Shown piece by piece: positions 10,255-22,560 of a stretch of 64,000 nt of DNA. A model generated the notes under the pieces. That model did not search any database and was not told the origin of the DNA. It saw only the letters and a program-made list of their open reading frames with translations. The position numbers and the translations under genes were made by a program. The stretch is from Gordionus sp. m RMFG-2023 (lineage: Eukaryota; Nematomorpha; Gordioida; Chordodea; Parachordodidae). The stretch covers positions 36,814,508-36,878,507 of the forward strand of contig NC_088776.1 in assembly GCF_954871325.1 (NCBI RefSeq), written 5' to 3'. How positions within the stretch are numbered: position 1 is the stretch's first letter; the number at the start of each line of letters is the position of its first letter.

Positions 10255-13200
10255 GGATATCCGTAAGTTTTTTCGTCAACAACAAAAAGAAAAAGGTATA
10301 TAAAAATTTAAGTTGTGTGATATAGATGTTGCTCTTGCTAGTAAAAATCAGCCATCAGTTGAGTTGGTTTTCGTTGTATCCTCAGATGACGAAGGTAATG
10401 GTATTATTTATAATATCTTTTATTTAAATCTTGCAATTAGAAAGACCAGACATACCATTACCACTCCATGGGAAAACCAATGATGAGTTAGCTACAAAAT
10501 CATCAAATGATGGTATATATTCTAAATTATTTATAATTTCTAATATTTTTTAATTAAAAATAGAAACATTATGTGTTACAAAAGCATGTGAGCTATCAGT
10601 TGATTTGGCTGGAAAATCATCAAATGATGGTATAGTATTTATTTTAATTCCATTTTTTTTATTTGTAAATTATACTATTTTCATTTGAGTTATTAAAATT
10701 TTGCAATGTACGATATTTAGTTATAATTTTAAAGTTAGTCATTTTTTTGTGTTATTTTGCAAAAGGTAGTACATTATAAGTCAAACAGAGTTGAGCAGTA
10801 TAGAAAACTTGTATCTACAATACAAACAGAGTTGGGCAGGCCCTCCAGAAAAATAATTTAGATACAGATTTGTTGTGAAAAAATGAATCTTAGATACAGA
10901 TGATTTATCATTACCAATTAAACTAGAATAGTTTATAAAATACAGTTTTTATTATTTATTTGTGAAGAACATAATTATTTTCTTAAAATCTTTTGTATAT
11001 ACAATCTTGGGCAGCTTATAATATTTAGGAACTTATTTTCATAATTTAAATATTACTACCTTCTTCACTTCCATGAGTGTAAATCATCCTACAAATATAA
11101 AAATATTAATTAAAATTGGTAATGATATTCTATAGTAATTTCCTTCTACTTGTATCTGTCTTTAAATTTTTATTAAGAAACTTTGATATCTATCTGAGAT
11201 ACATTTTTTATAATCCAGATTTTTTTCTTGTGCTGCTCAGCTCTTAACATTGAAATTCATATTGAAATATATCATTTAAAATCTAAAAAAAAATATAGAA
11301 AAACCACACCGTTCTCAAAAAGATGTTTCACTTTACTTAAATTTTCATTTTAAAAATGATAATGAAAAATTGTTAGCTGTTGAAAATATTTGGATACCTG
11401 ACAAATGTTATAAATTTCCATTGCCCTTGGGCAAAAGAAATTTAACCTTTCAAGCATCCTAGCTTAACAAATATAAGTGGCTTGCTTACTCAGCCGATGA
11501 AAAGGGCGCATTTTGTAAAGTTTGCGTCATATTTTCCCCAAGATATGCTGGAAATGGGTTACAAAAACTCAAAACATTGGTAAGTCAGGTGTACACAAGA
11601 TGGAAAGATGCGCTCGAAAATTTTAATTATCATCAAAAAAATAAATATCATCTTAATTCCTGTGAGATATGGATTCTTTAAAAGAAATCTCAATGAATCA
11701 AAAGATATCAATATCCAATGTATTGAATAAAAAATTTTTTGATATTGTTACAAAAAATCGATCAAGAATAATTATAATTATTGATGCTATCATTTGGTTA
11801 GGGAGGCAGGGCTTGGCGTTAAGAGCTCATAGGATATCTCCTGGCCCCCTAACACTTACATCCCCTTCTCACAATGAAGGAAATTTTAAGGAATTATTGA
11901 AATTTTTATGTAATAATAATGACAACTACCTAAAGCTTTTTGAAAGCTCCTCTAAAAATGTTACTTACCTAAGTCCCACTATTCAAAATGAAATAATATC
12001 AATATGCAATCAGTTTATATTAAAGGAAGTTTCTTCAAAAGTCAAAGCATCACCATTTTTTAGTGTTTTGGCGGATGAAATTTCCGATATTGGAAATATT
12101 GAACAACTATCCATAGCAATAAGGTTTATTGATATGGAATCAGGTAATTATAAAATGAAGGAACTATTTGTTCAATTTATTGAATTACCTGACACTAAGT
12201 CAGAAACGATTGCTAATCAAATTATTAAATCACTTCAAAACCTGGATTTAAATTTAAATCTACTGAGAGGCCAAGGGTACGATGGAGCTCCCTCGATGAG
12301 TGGCCATGTTAAAGGGGTCCAGTCAAGAATTAGAGAGCTTTATAGCACAGCTCTTTATGTTCACTGCAGTTCACATTGCCTGAATTTGATGATAACTGAG
12401 GCATGTGAAATTAGAGACATCCGGAACAGTTTACGTAAAAAGATTTTGATTTAATTGAAATTTATTAGATTTTATTATGTATTATAGATATCTTTATATA
12501 ATTTTTATATATTTTTCAAAATTTAGAAACAATATCGTCGGTTTGTGACTTCTTTACCCCACCCAAGAAGAGGGAGATTTTTACCCAAACGTTCGATGAA
12601 ATTGATTCAAAAAATTCAAAAAAAAAATTCAAAAGATTTTGTCCCACAAGATTCATTGAAAGACAACAATCGGTGAAGGTTTTCATCGAGTTATATGAGA
12701 TTATTTTTGCGGCACTGGAATCATGAAAATCTTTTACAGGCTATTACGAAGCCTCAATTTTCTATTTCAATTCAATGTGTTTATTTTTTATTTAATTTTA
12801 CATATGATTTTAGCAAAATGTTACAAAAAATTGATTTGGATTTAAGGGAGGTTATGAATAGGGCAAAGGATATTGTTGAAATATTAACAAATATCAGAGA
12901 TAATGTGGATGAAAAATTTCACGAAATATATGAGAAAGTAAAGGAGATCGCTAATATGTTTGGGATTGAAATTTTTAAACCTAGAGTAGTTTCTAGACAA
13001 TCCAATCACTCAAATATTGATGCATCTACGATTGAGGATTTTTATAAAATTAACATTTTTATTCCACTTATTGATACATTTTTATTTCAATTAAAGGAAA
13101 GATTTATAAGTCACAATTTTATTTTAAAAAGCTTTTATTTTCTTTTGCCGGTTGAGTCTAAATTGTTGATTACACTTGAAACGCGAGAGGATATTAAGAA

Positions 13201-13594
13201 CATCTCAAAGTTTTATTCTGATGATTTATTAGGGTCGTATGATAAGTTACTTTGTGATGTCGAATTTTGGTATAAAAATCTTGGCAGAATAGAGTACTCT
13301 TTGAGACCAAAAAATGCTTTGCAGGCCCTTTCCATGTGTAATTGCACTTTAGATTCCCTGCCCAATATCAAAACATTGTTTTTTATTTTAGCTACTTTAC
13401 CGATTAGTACCTGCACTAATGAAAGGTCTTTTTCAACTTTGAAAAGATTAAAAACCTATTTAAGAAATAGCACCAGTGAAAACCGTTTAAATGGATTAGC
13501 CCTATTAAATATTTATAAGGAGATTATTCTAGATAAAAATTTGATTCTAGATAAATTAGCCAAATCTCAGAGAAAAATAGACTTCTCTTTATAA
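10255..13594 (+). pseudogene. hAT transposase of DUF4371/ZMYM1-like type, recently inactivated
   Basis: It starts MDIRKFFRQQQKEK, typical of this group. Small exons follow (about 10255-10297, 10328-10396, 10440-10514, 10562-10628), all joined in the same phase, then a large exon from about 11296. That exon has a TTF-type zinc finger (KYKWLAYS, GAFCKVCVIF), the IIWLGRQGLALRAH block, LRGQGYDGAPSMSGH and HCSSHCLNLM. After an intron (about 12435-12525) come CPTRFIERQQSV and the carboxyl dimerisation region (TNERSFSTLKRLKTYLRN) ending at 13594. I see one early stop (near 11461) and frameshifts near 11665 and 12720. The usual tryptophan in the CxTRWxER motif is phenylalanine. Few lesions and a perfect target duplication point to a young copy. 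Confidence 0.8.
10787..11244. mobile_element. MITE-like insertion in an intron of the hAT transposase
   Basis: The segment begins AGAGTTGAGCAGTATA and ends CTGCTCAGCTCT, which are inverse to each other. Inside are repeated (T)GTATCT and AGATACA words at both ends. The same style of end (CAGAGTTG followed by AGTATCTAGATAC) starts the ZBED-type hAT at 59182, so this may be a short relative of it. No clean target duplication was found. Confidence 0.4.
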
Positions 13595-15229
13595 ATTCAA
13601 ATCATATAATTGTAATATTTTCTTAGTCATAAAATTTTTATACGTAAAACTTAATTATAATGAATTTTTAGTCATGATATTTATATACTATATTTAATAA
13701 TATTATTGCACCTACAATAAGAATTATTTATATAATATACTCATTTGTATTAAATATAACTGTTAAATTATATTTTTTTAAATTGCATACAAGAATTACT
13801 TATATTTTATTGTAATTTTATTTTTTTAAAATATAGATATTTACAATCAATTTTTAAAATAGTAATCTGTATAAAATTTCTAATTTTGAAATTTATTTTT
13901 TGTATATAAAATAAACACATAGTTAAATAAAGGGTTTATACTAAATAAAATTGTTAAATTGTATTTTTTTAGCAAGAATTACATATTTTATTGCAATTTT
14001 ATTTTTTTAAAATATAGTTATTTACATTCAATTTTTAATATAATAATCTGTATAAAATTTATATATTTTGAAATTTATTTTTTTATATATTATTAAAATA
14101 AATACATAGTTAAATAAATAAAGTTAATAATAAATAAAATCTCTGCAAAATATTGTTATATGCAAAAATTTAATAAAAATAATTATTTTTAACATAGAAT
14201 AAGATATATTGAGTTGATCATAAAATTGGAAGGTTTGGGGGGAGGCAAATTTTTTTCACATCGAATAGATTGAATTAATATACAATTTACTAAACATTGA
14301 TAACATTTTCAAAATAATGCTTTCAGTCGCTTATTAATTATAAATTTGGCAAAAATTTTAATTCTAATATTTTTTAATATTTATGCTGGCCTGGGTATAA
14401 TACACAAAATATTGGCAAATTTTGATAAGGGGGTTTGGGGGCGAAGCCCTCAAAAAAATTTTTAAACCCCCCCCCCCCCCCCATGGATCAATCCTGGCTA
14501 CGCCACTGTGTACCAATTTGATTCATTAAAAATTTTGTGAGCAGTAGAATATTTTCCTGTTATAAGTATAAGCAATAAAGGATATTTTTGATATTTATCT
14601 GTTCCTGCTTGATATAAAATTATAATTATAAATTTAAATGTACCAATTTGATCATTAAAAAATTGTGATATTTTAAAGCAGTAAAGGAAGGATATTTTCT
14701 GTCACTAAGTATTAGCAGCAAATGATATTTTTCTGTTACTTATATTCTCTTATTGTTTGATATTTAATTGTTATTGCTTGATATAAATATAATTATAAAT
14801 TAAATGTACCAATTTGATTCATTAAAAATTAGGTGATATTTTAAAGCGAATATTGGCAGCAATTGATATAAATATAATTATAAATTTAAATGTACCAATT
14901 TGATTCATTAAAAATTTTGTGAATATTTTCCTGTTATAAGTATTAGCAATAAAGATTATTTTTGACATTTATCTATACTTGTTTGATATAAAATTATAAT
15001 TATAAATTTAAGTGTACCATCATTAAAAAATTTGTGATATTTTAAAGTAAAGGAAGGATACTTTCTGTCACTAAGTATTAGCAGCAAATGATATTTTTCT
15101 GTTACTTATATTCTCCTATTTTGATATTTAATTGTTATTGCTAAATATAAATATAATTATAAATTTAAATGTACCGATTTCATTCATAAATTTTAGGTTT
15201 TATTCTTAAAAGTTGAGGTTCGGTATAAA

Positions 15230-15280
15230 TTATCAATACGGTATTGATTTTACAATATTATAGAATCAATACCGTATTGA
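15230..15280. repeat. Inverted pair of 15-bp TCAATACGGTATTGA units
   Basis: TCAATACGGTATTGA at about 15230 and TCAATACCGTATTGA at about 15265 are exact reverse complements, about 20 bp apart. Each is also nearly palindromic by itself. They precede the GGCCCGG element. A structural or end-sequence role in that element is possible but not shown. Confidence 0.6.
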
Positions 15281-15309
15281 ATTTAGATAGTATTGTTTTT
15301 ACAATACTA

Positions 15310-15571
15310 CACCGGCCAGGATTTTTTTAAAATAAATTATATTTATTTTTGATTTTTATAGCTAATAATCACGATTTCAAATATAGGCTGTTTTAAAAAA
15401 TACAGCCCGGCCTGGGTGTTTTTTTAAAAATAATTCAGGCTCGGCTTGGGTGTTTTTTAAAAAAATTCAGGTCCGGCCCGGGTGTTTTTTTAAAAAATTT
15501 CGGGCCCGGCCCGGGTATATTAAAAAAAATTAAAATACTGTCCGGCCTAGGGCCGGACCTGCAGGTCTCTG
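15310..15571. mobile_element. GGCCCGG-rich MITE-like element inside hAT sequence
   Basis: GC-rich blocks such as GGCCCGGCCCGGG alternate with TTTTTTAAAAAA spacers, and the element ends GGTCCGGCCC...TGCAGGTCTCTG at 15571. Related copies lie at 50062-50327 (free-standing) and 52605-52881 (in another hAT), with fragments at about 23550, 30075, 33215-33470, 35820, 56410 and 57780. The right junction here falls between hAT codons, exactly as in the 52.6-kb copy. Confidence 0.7.
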
Positions 15572-15965
15572 AAAAACATACCAAGAAGTACAACATGTGA
15601 AAGTAGATTGAAAAGTTTGGATCTTTTGAATATTCATAGGCATTTGACGACAAGCAAGGATGAGATAATTGAAAAATTAGCTCAATTCCAACGAAGGATT
15701 TTACATTAATATATAACATACAAAATACAATTATTCCTAAGAAACCTTTTGTGTAAAGGTTCAAAAAATCAAATTTCTATTTTGAGTTTTAAATGATTCT
15801 TTACATATAATTTTTTTATAATTCACATTAATTTAAAATTGTGCATTAGGAATAGTTATTAGTCCTAATAAATTTATGCTTGATATTTAAAAAAAACAAT
15901 AATATTTCTTAAAAAAATTTATTATCCCCCCCCCCCCCCAGACCAAATTCCTGCTTACGCGCCTG
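15572..15965 (+). pseudogene. 3' end of a hAT transposase and its terminal repeat
   Basis: A short frame reads LKNIPRSTTCESRLKSLDLL and then NIHRHLTTSKDEIIEKLAQF, ending with a stop near 15708. This is the last part of a hAT dimerisation domain. The element end at 15965 reads, in reverse, CAGGCGCGTAAGCAGGAATT after a run of 14 C on the + strand. It is the same family as the - strand hAT at 52134-54033. The 5' part of the element is missing here. Confidence 0.75.
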
Positions 15966-17390
15966 GGATTTTCTCTTAATTTTATCAAATACACAAAATA
16001 ATAATTATTCCTCATTATTTTTTAAAAAAATTATCCTAAATTTATATGTCAATTCTTAAAAAATATATAAATAATTTGCATATAAGTTTCATTAGTGTTT
16101 AATGGCATTTTTGTAATTTAAATAGATAGCATTTTTTTTTACTTAACATAAAAATATATATCCTTTATCAAATTCTTTGACAAATAATTTCGCAAATGCA
16201 AAACATACATTAAATTTATCTGAAAAACAACAATAACCCTATATAATAAACAACAATTTATTTTTTAGATATAATTTTAATTGATAATATTACCAAAAAG
16301 TATAAGAGTCGGTTATTTTTATTTTATTTGATTCTCTAATAAGTGGTTTGCCCAGGCCTTCCCAATTTCCCTTAATACGGAATTCACATGATTTTTTTTA
16401 CATCTTAGACTAATTGGTAAATCAGTAATTTCCCCTTCATGTGATGATAAATCAATAAAAAATGTAACTATCTCCGAGGTGGGAAAAAATTTTCAAAATT
16501 ATATTGGATACGATTGGGCTTGGAACCTCAAAATTGATAATAGCTTGCACCTGACTTGGGAATATCTTTTACAAATAATTAAGGGTTGAGCTGGGCTTGA
16601 TAAACTTTTTTATATGTATAAGATCTTGGATGCTTCCTAATATTGTGAGCTTGGACCTGGCATGACTATCGTAAAAGAATGAATAAAAATCTCATTCCCC
16701 GTCATTTTTGACGGGCTTTCTACTAGTATTTTATGCACAAATAAATTGTATTATTAAGTAATATGTGAAGCTAAGCATTTATTTTATATATGCAAAATAA
16801 AAGTACTATTTTTAAGATAGAAGACACCAATGTTTTTATTATTGAGAAAACATTTAATCTATCTATGAAAATTAGAAGACAACAAATTTTTATATTATTG
16901 AGAAAACATTTAATCTATCTATGAAAATTATAATATATGTAATTTTCTCCATAATTGGGAAAGAATGCCTAGAAGTGAAGATTTATAAATTGTATTTGGC
17001 TATAATATTACTTTTGGAGTTTTTCTTAATAAAGGTTTAACCTTTACTTTGCAAAATGTAAATTATTTATTTTGCTTGAATGCTTTAAAGATATAATTTA
17101 AGTTTGGATGTTTAAGCTAGTTAGTCTTTTGTAATTTAATAATGATTCAAAATTTCTGATGATTCAGTTTTATTACCTTGTAATATAGTATCATAAAAAC
17201 AAATAACTAAAAGCAACTTTATTAGATAATATATAATTTTTATCAAAATATATAAGATTTATTAATATTAATATAATAAAAAATTCATGTTTCCAGAATA
17301 TTTATAATCATAAGAATGTCTTTTCAATAATTGATTTATAAGTCATTGCCTTAGTTTTTCATATTTTTTATATTACAAATTTTACCATGC
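15966..17390. other. Intergenic AT-rich DNA with a 55-bp duplication
   Basis: No gene is supported. A 55-bp unit (AGAAGACA...ATCTATGAAAATT) is duplicated in tandem at about 16819-16930 with few differences. Around 16995-17090 a short open stretch was considered as a retroelement scrap but is too short to call. Confidence 0.6.
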
Positions 17391-17394
17391 AGGT

Positions 17395-17489
17395 AATCAA
17401 CATGGCGTTAATGGCATCTCCAGCTGATTTGCATTGATACATACTTTAATGAATGAATTGTCAGTCTAAGTATTATTATATGTCATTGA
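17395..17489. mobile_element. Terminal part of a CAATGACATA-type MITE
   Basis: The segment ends TATTATTATATGTCATTG, the inverse of CAATGACATATAATAATA, after AATGAATGAATTGTCAGTC and CAGCTGATTTGCATTGAT. It matches the right arm of 29266-29563. The left arm was not found in the preceding sequence, so this is probably a partial copy. It lies about 600 bp upstream of the NIFK-like gene. Confidence 0.55.
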
Positions 17490-18098
17490 TGGGACTACCA
17501 AGGATTTTGACCTGTTATCTTGGGTTAAATTTATTGATAAATTTCGAAAACAAGTTGATTTTGATTAGTGTGGGGCTCTATTTAAACTTTAACTAGGGCT
17601 ATATAAACTAGTTTAATTATCAGAGCTGTTTTCATCTTTATTAAATATATTTTAAAAAATTTATATCTTTTTTGTATTCATAATTATGTTGAATGTGCTT
17701 TTTTCCGGCAATATGTTATGTTTACAAGTTTAAACTATTTTCATTTTTTTCATGATCATCCTCAAAATTCGACATTTTTTCGTGGTCTCATGGGCAAAAT
17801 GCCACTTTGGATTTATGGTCAGTCCATCTCTGACTTGTAATATCTTTAATCATTTTTTGAATATTTTGTTAAACTCATCCTTAGAATTTAATTTTAATTA
17901 ATATAAAAAATAATAATTGATATTCTAACAAGTAAAATACTTTACATCGCATGGCCTATCAATCTGTCAGATATTATTTTATAAAATCTCAATCATCTCA
18001 TTTTTGGAAAACGACAGTTATCTTTCTAATACTTTCAAACTACGTGCATTATCATTAGTATCAAATATTTATTTTTTCGAAAAAATAACAAAATTAGT

Positions 18099-18651
18099 AT
18101 GAATGGAATACAGAGCGAAAATAAAAAAGGAATTGTTTATATTGGTCATTTGCCTTATGGATTTTTTGAAAATGAAGTGAATAAATATTTTGATCAATTT
18201 GGAAAAGTTACTAAAGTTAAATTGTCTAGGAGCAAGAAAGTATTCTTTTACACAAAACGCATATCAAATAATTTATTTAGACAGGAAGAACAAAGGGTTA
18301 TGGATTTATAGAATTTGATGATGAAAATGTTGCAAAGATTGCAGCAGAAACAATGAATAACTATTTGATGTTTGACAAGATACTCAAATGTAAAATAAAA
18401 ATATTTGTTTATTTTATACCTAAATATAAGGTGAATTTAGACCAAATAATGAAATGCATCCCAAATTGTTCAAAGGTGCCTCCAAATTATTTAAACCATT
18501 TAAAACACCTTTTAAATCTAAAAATCAATATAATGCTTCTAAACCACTCAAAACTTTGGAACGTAGTTTTAAAAAAAGCTTCAAAACGCATAATAAAAAG
18601 ATGGAAATTTTGAAAAAGATTGGAATTAATTATGATTTTGAAATGGTATAA
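18099..18651 (+). CDS. NIFK: NIFK-like nucleolar RRM protein (two 41-nt introns)
   Basis: Exons are 18099-18239, 18281-18389 and 18431-18651; the introns 18240-18280 and 18390-18430 are each 41 nt with GT...AG ends. The spliced protein opens with an [20 protein letters not shown] holds RNP2, then [29 protein letters not shown] (RNP1) and [20 protein letters not shown]. It then follows the NIFK family closely ([14 protein letters not shown], later [11 protein letters not shown]). Human NIFK binds pre-rRNA and the Ki-67 FHA domain in the nucleolus and aids large-subunit maturation; that role is inferred here from family membership. Without a further exon the protein is 156 residues, short for the family (about 290 in human). 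The start is the first ATG before the RRM. A candidate last exon lies at 23127-23255. Confidence 0.85.
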
Positions 18652-19007
18652 AATATTATTTTATATGAAGCTTTTTATGTACATTTTTAAAATTAACCAA
18701 AAAGATTTTATTTTCATTAATAAATTTTACACAAAATTTTGATTTGTTTGCCAGAGCCATAGACATAAATTTTTTTTTGATTATACCAAAATTTAAAAAC
18801 CTTGAATATTACATACCTTTTTTCATTCACCAAATTAAAAATTATAAAGAAATGGACAAAAAAATTCAAATCCAGGCTAGGTCTAAAATATTAATTTCTG
18901 CAGATCTCTCATTTTAGCTTTACACTTTTTTGATTTTTTTTTTCCAAAGTTTAAATTTATAGAAATGATTTCAAAAATTTAACTTACATCATACATCATG
19001 GACAGCA

Positions 19008-20990
19008 CTAGTGTTGTTAAACAACTAAGCCGAGTCAACTTAGCTGTGACTCGAGCCTAATTTCTAGTTGAAAAAATGACTCAAGTTGACTTGTTGGGTC
19101 TGCTCAATTTTTTTAGTTTTTTTACATGTATTTTGTAAAACGACTCCATTCAAGTCGATTTTTATAAACGGCTAACTCAAAAAATTGTTAAATTTTTGGT
19201 TACTGATTATTGTGAACAAAAATTATAAAAAGGCATTATTTCCATTTTTCATAAGAATATATATGTCGAAACTAAAAATGGGGCTGGACCTGAGTTTAGC
19301 TTCAGAGTTTAGACTTAATTTGATGAAAATTTTGATAATATCAACTTAATAAGCCAGCTCAGGAATTACTCAAATCTACTTTGAGCCAAAATTTATTTAT
19401 TTGTGACTAGTGTTGTTAAACGGTTGAGCCAAGTTGGCTTAGTCTTAAACTCAGCCAGTTTTTGAGTCAAAAAATTGACTCAGACTCAAGTCAGCTCATT
19501 GAGACATATGAGTTGGTTGGCTCAGAAATTGGCTCAAGCCAGCTCAGGAGTTTGCTGCTTGAGTTCAATTTTTAGCCAAAATTTATTTATATGTGATTGA
19601 GACATTTTTAATATAATTATGTAGAATAAGTTTTCTGCTGCCAAGTTTTGAGTAAAAAAATGTATTCAGAATCAAGCTAAAATGGGCAACATGATGGGCT
19701 AGCTGAAGTTATTTCAGAACTTTGAGATTGCTCACATGTTTATGATAGTAAATATATTAAAAAACTACTCTGAGCAGGAATTATTTTTAAAAAGTAAGGC
19801 TCGGGCTGGAGTATAGTAGAGTTTTTAATATATTTACTTGTAGTTATAAATAAACAAATGAGTGACCTAAAAGTTCTGGAAAAAATTCAGCTAGCCCATT
19901 CATGTTGCTCATCTAGCTAGTTTGATTCTGAATCAATTTTTTTTACTCAAAATAGCAATGGTACACTATTTCTACATAATTATAATTTTAAAATGTCTTA
20001 ATCAATTGCCTCCTGTTGCAGAATCCTTTCGCTGATTTCTTTCTTTCTTCTCTTTAATACAAAATAACTTATACATTTTAAGAAAATATTAAAAACACTA
20101 AAATGAATCAGACTTTTAATAAGAATTTAATTGTAAGTTATTACAAAAATTAATTATTTTTTTATTGTAAAAAAAATATTCTACAAATAAAAAATATTTT
20201 CGGAAGCTTCTTTCAAGAATTTTAGAATATATCATTTTAATGATATTACATTTGAACATTTATGCATAGCTCAAATAAAAAAATATTAGGCTCGACCCAC
20301 CCTGAATGGAAATGATTTTTATACAAGTATTTCGACATCTCTTAGCTAAATCTTGAGGTTTATGTTATATTTTATGGCGAAAATATTAAGTTAGCCGTTT
20401 TTAAAAATCGAGCCATTTAACACCAGGTAAAGTTGAGTTTTTAATCAATAAACACGTGAGCAACCTCAAAGTTCTGAAACAACTTCAGCTAGCCCATTCA
20501 TGTTGCCCTTCAAGCGAGCTTGATTCTTAATACATTTTTTTACTCAAAACTTAGCAGTAGAGCACTTATTCTACATAATTATATTCATAAAATGTCTATA
20601 TAAATAATTTCAGCTAAAAATTGAACTCAGGCAAACTCCTGAGCTGGCCTAGCCAACTCCTGTGAATTAATTTTTCGACTCAAAAACTGGCTAAGATTAG
20701 GACTAAGCCGACTTGGCTCAGCCGTTTTACATTAATCACAAATAAATAATTTTGGGCTCAAAAGTCGGCTTTTGAGCTAATTCCTGAGCCGGCTTGAGCT
20801 GATTAATGAGCTGGCTTGAGCCAACCCGGAACCAGCTTATTAAGTTCTTTATCAAAATTTCCTCCAAAGTAAGTCTAAAATCCCTGAAACCGAATTCGGG
20901 TCCAGAACCATTTTTAGTTTCGACATAAATATTCTTATAAAAAATGGAAATAATGTCTTTTTATAATTTTTGTTTACATTAATCATTAGG
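19008..20990. repeat. Large foldback with ~500-bp arms of GAGCC/GGCTC repeats
   Basis: The left arm (about 19250-19745) and the right arm (about 20448-20940) are imperfect reverse complements. For example ATGTCGAAACTAAAAATGG near 19263 pairs with CCATTTTTAGTTTCGACAT near 20910, and GCTAGCTGAAGTTATTTCAG near 19708 pairs with the segment near 20470. A further reversed copy lies in the loop at about 19855-20000. TAGTGTTGTTAAAC-type ends occur near 19012 and 19406. This is a nested set of MITE-family insertions, now a hairpin-forming block. Confidence 0.7.
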
Positions 20991-21444
20991 GGTGTACCGT
21001 TACCACTTTTTGGAGGCCGATCCGATATTCCCGATATTAAATTGATATCGGCCGATTACCGATCTGATATCATATCTAAAATAAAGGAATAGATAGAGCT
21101 CATATATAATGGGTATTTATAAATTTTAAAGGTGGTCTACTCTTCTCAAAATTTATAGACTTTAAAATACAAAAAGAGTATCCAACTGTTAATAATACCT
21201 ACAAGAAAATTAGACCCCATATAAGAAAACAATTATTAAAATTGAAACTACTAGTTTTTATTTATGAATGTTCTTTAGAAATACACCCCATAGAACATGG
21301 AAAAGCTATTAGAAATCAAGAAGAGAGAAAAAAAAGATTTGAGAGATTATTTAGTTAGGCGAAACTTATACTTTCTGATCGTCGCTCTAGACTTGGGAAT
21401 GATAGTATAGAAATGATTTTATTATTAATGCAACAAAATAAATA
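20989..21444 (+). pseudogene. hAT transposase carboxyl-end relic
   Basis: After a TTAGGGGTGTACCGTTACC start and ATATCGGCCGAT palindromes, a decayed frame ends with ERLFS, one stop, then AKLILSDRRSRLGNDSIEM and ILLLMQQNK before a terminal stop at 21444. This matches the hAT dimerisation segment (LFS...LxxxRRxRLxxxxxEMLLFL). Most of the transposase is gone, so the copy is probably a deletion derivative. A GTAGCGCGC-type inverted pair follows at about 21595-21685 and may mark the other end. Confidence 0.6.
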
Positions 21445-22560
21445 AAAAATAAATATTACCATAAATAGTTATTTTTATTACATAAATTATAGTCTTTTTA
21501 CATAAATTTTTTATAGTCAAAACTAACTATATTTAAATATTTAATTATAAGCAAAAAATAACAAATTTATTTCTAAATTTTTTTCCAAAAAGTAGGCATA
21601 CTTTTAAAAAAATAGCAGCTAACAGCGCGCTACTTTTTTTTGATGGGTAGTGATAGCGGTGCGCTACTTTTAAAAGTATGGTTTAACAACTCTGCTTTTA
21701 CCCCAGATTATTCTTAAATACCATTCTATCGAGAATCTCGAAACACATCCTCCGACAACTCTTAAGAGAATACAACTATTCGGTCACTATAAGAAATTTT
21801 AAACAAAAAATCATACACAATTTCTTATAATATTTTATTTACCGAAGATTTCATTAATTTATCCAGCAACATATTTAACCTATCATATTTCATAAACAAC
21901 TCATTTAATCCAATAAATCACTTATATTATACAGAATCTAAATTTAAAATTAGCCAATACCTTCATATTGGTCTTTTTCTTCCTTCTTACTTCCCATTGG
22001 CGTTTAAGTAAGTGACTTTGCCTCTTGCGTGCACTGGTAACTGTAGCCTGCCCAACAATTGTGGATAGTTCTTCTTATAGGTTACTCCTAATTAACCCAA
22101 TTAGATGGATGAGTGAGGTAGTCAAGCTCTATTTCATATAGTGCTAAAGGGAGATTGTACTTACTATGGCCTGCTCACTTTTTTTAAAATTGTTGACTAC
22201 AATAACATATTGTATTCATTTTTAAGAAAGGGGTGAGGGAGTGCAGGGGAATAATTTTTATTAACTTAAAATAATATTTACATCAACTTGAAAAATTTTA
22301 CAGCTATGACTTACAATTTTAGTTTAGATAATTAAGCTAGTCAATTTCATAAAAATAGTAAAGCAATAAGAATTTTGATAATTTATACAAACATGACATA
22401 AATTTTAAAAATACTTAATCAAATAAATTTTTATTACTATGAATTATAACTATCGAATAACAACATATATTTAATTAGAATCAGAGTTTGAAACCAAGAC
22501 CTGGAACAAATTTGGAAGCAGAATCTGGAACCCTCTTTCAAATTTTATAGGAACCAGAAT

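Larger units (their letters stand above)
9774..14508 (+). mobile_element. hAT transposon (DUF4371/ZMYM1-like) with perfect 8-bp TSD
   Basis: The left end CAGTGGCGTAGACAAGG and the right end, read in reverse as CAGTGGCGTAGCCAGG, form terminal inverted repeats. The flanks TGTACCAA (9766-9773 and 14509-14516) are an exact 8-bp duplication. Long G/C homopolymer runs lie just inside both ends. One multi-exon transposase gene on the + strand fills the middle. Long AT-rich non-coding stretches lie at about 9840-10250 and 13600-14400. A smaller element seems to sit in an intron at 10787-11244. Confidence 0.9.
9660..15210. repeat. Tandem array of TGTACCAATTTGATTCATT units, split by a hAT
   Basis: Copies of AATGTACCAATTTGATTCAT recur near 14509, 14637, 14803, 14888, 15011 and 15171. 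Between them are recurring phrases such as GCAATAAAGGATATTTTTGA and TTATTGCTTGATATAAA. The same phrases occur at 9690-9773. The units are about 85-165 bp and imperfect. The hAT at 9774-14508 interrupts the array, and its target duplication TGTACCAA is part of the conserved unit. Confidence 0.7.

Noticed and set aside
16985-17090. A short stretch reading like LTFTLQNVNYLFCLNALK, resembling a Ty1/copia region
   Set aside because: Only about 20 residues match loosely and nothing around it supports a retroelement.
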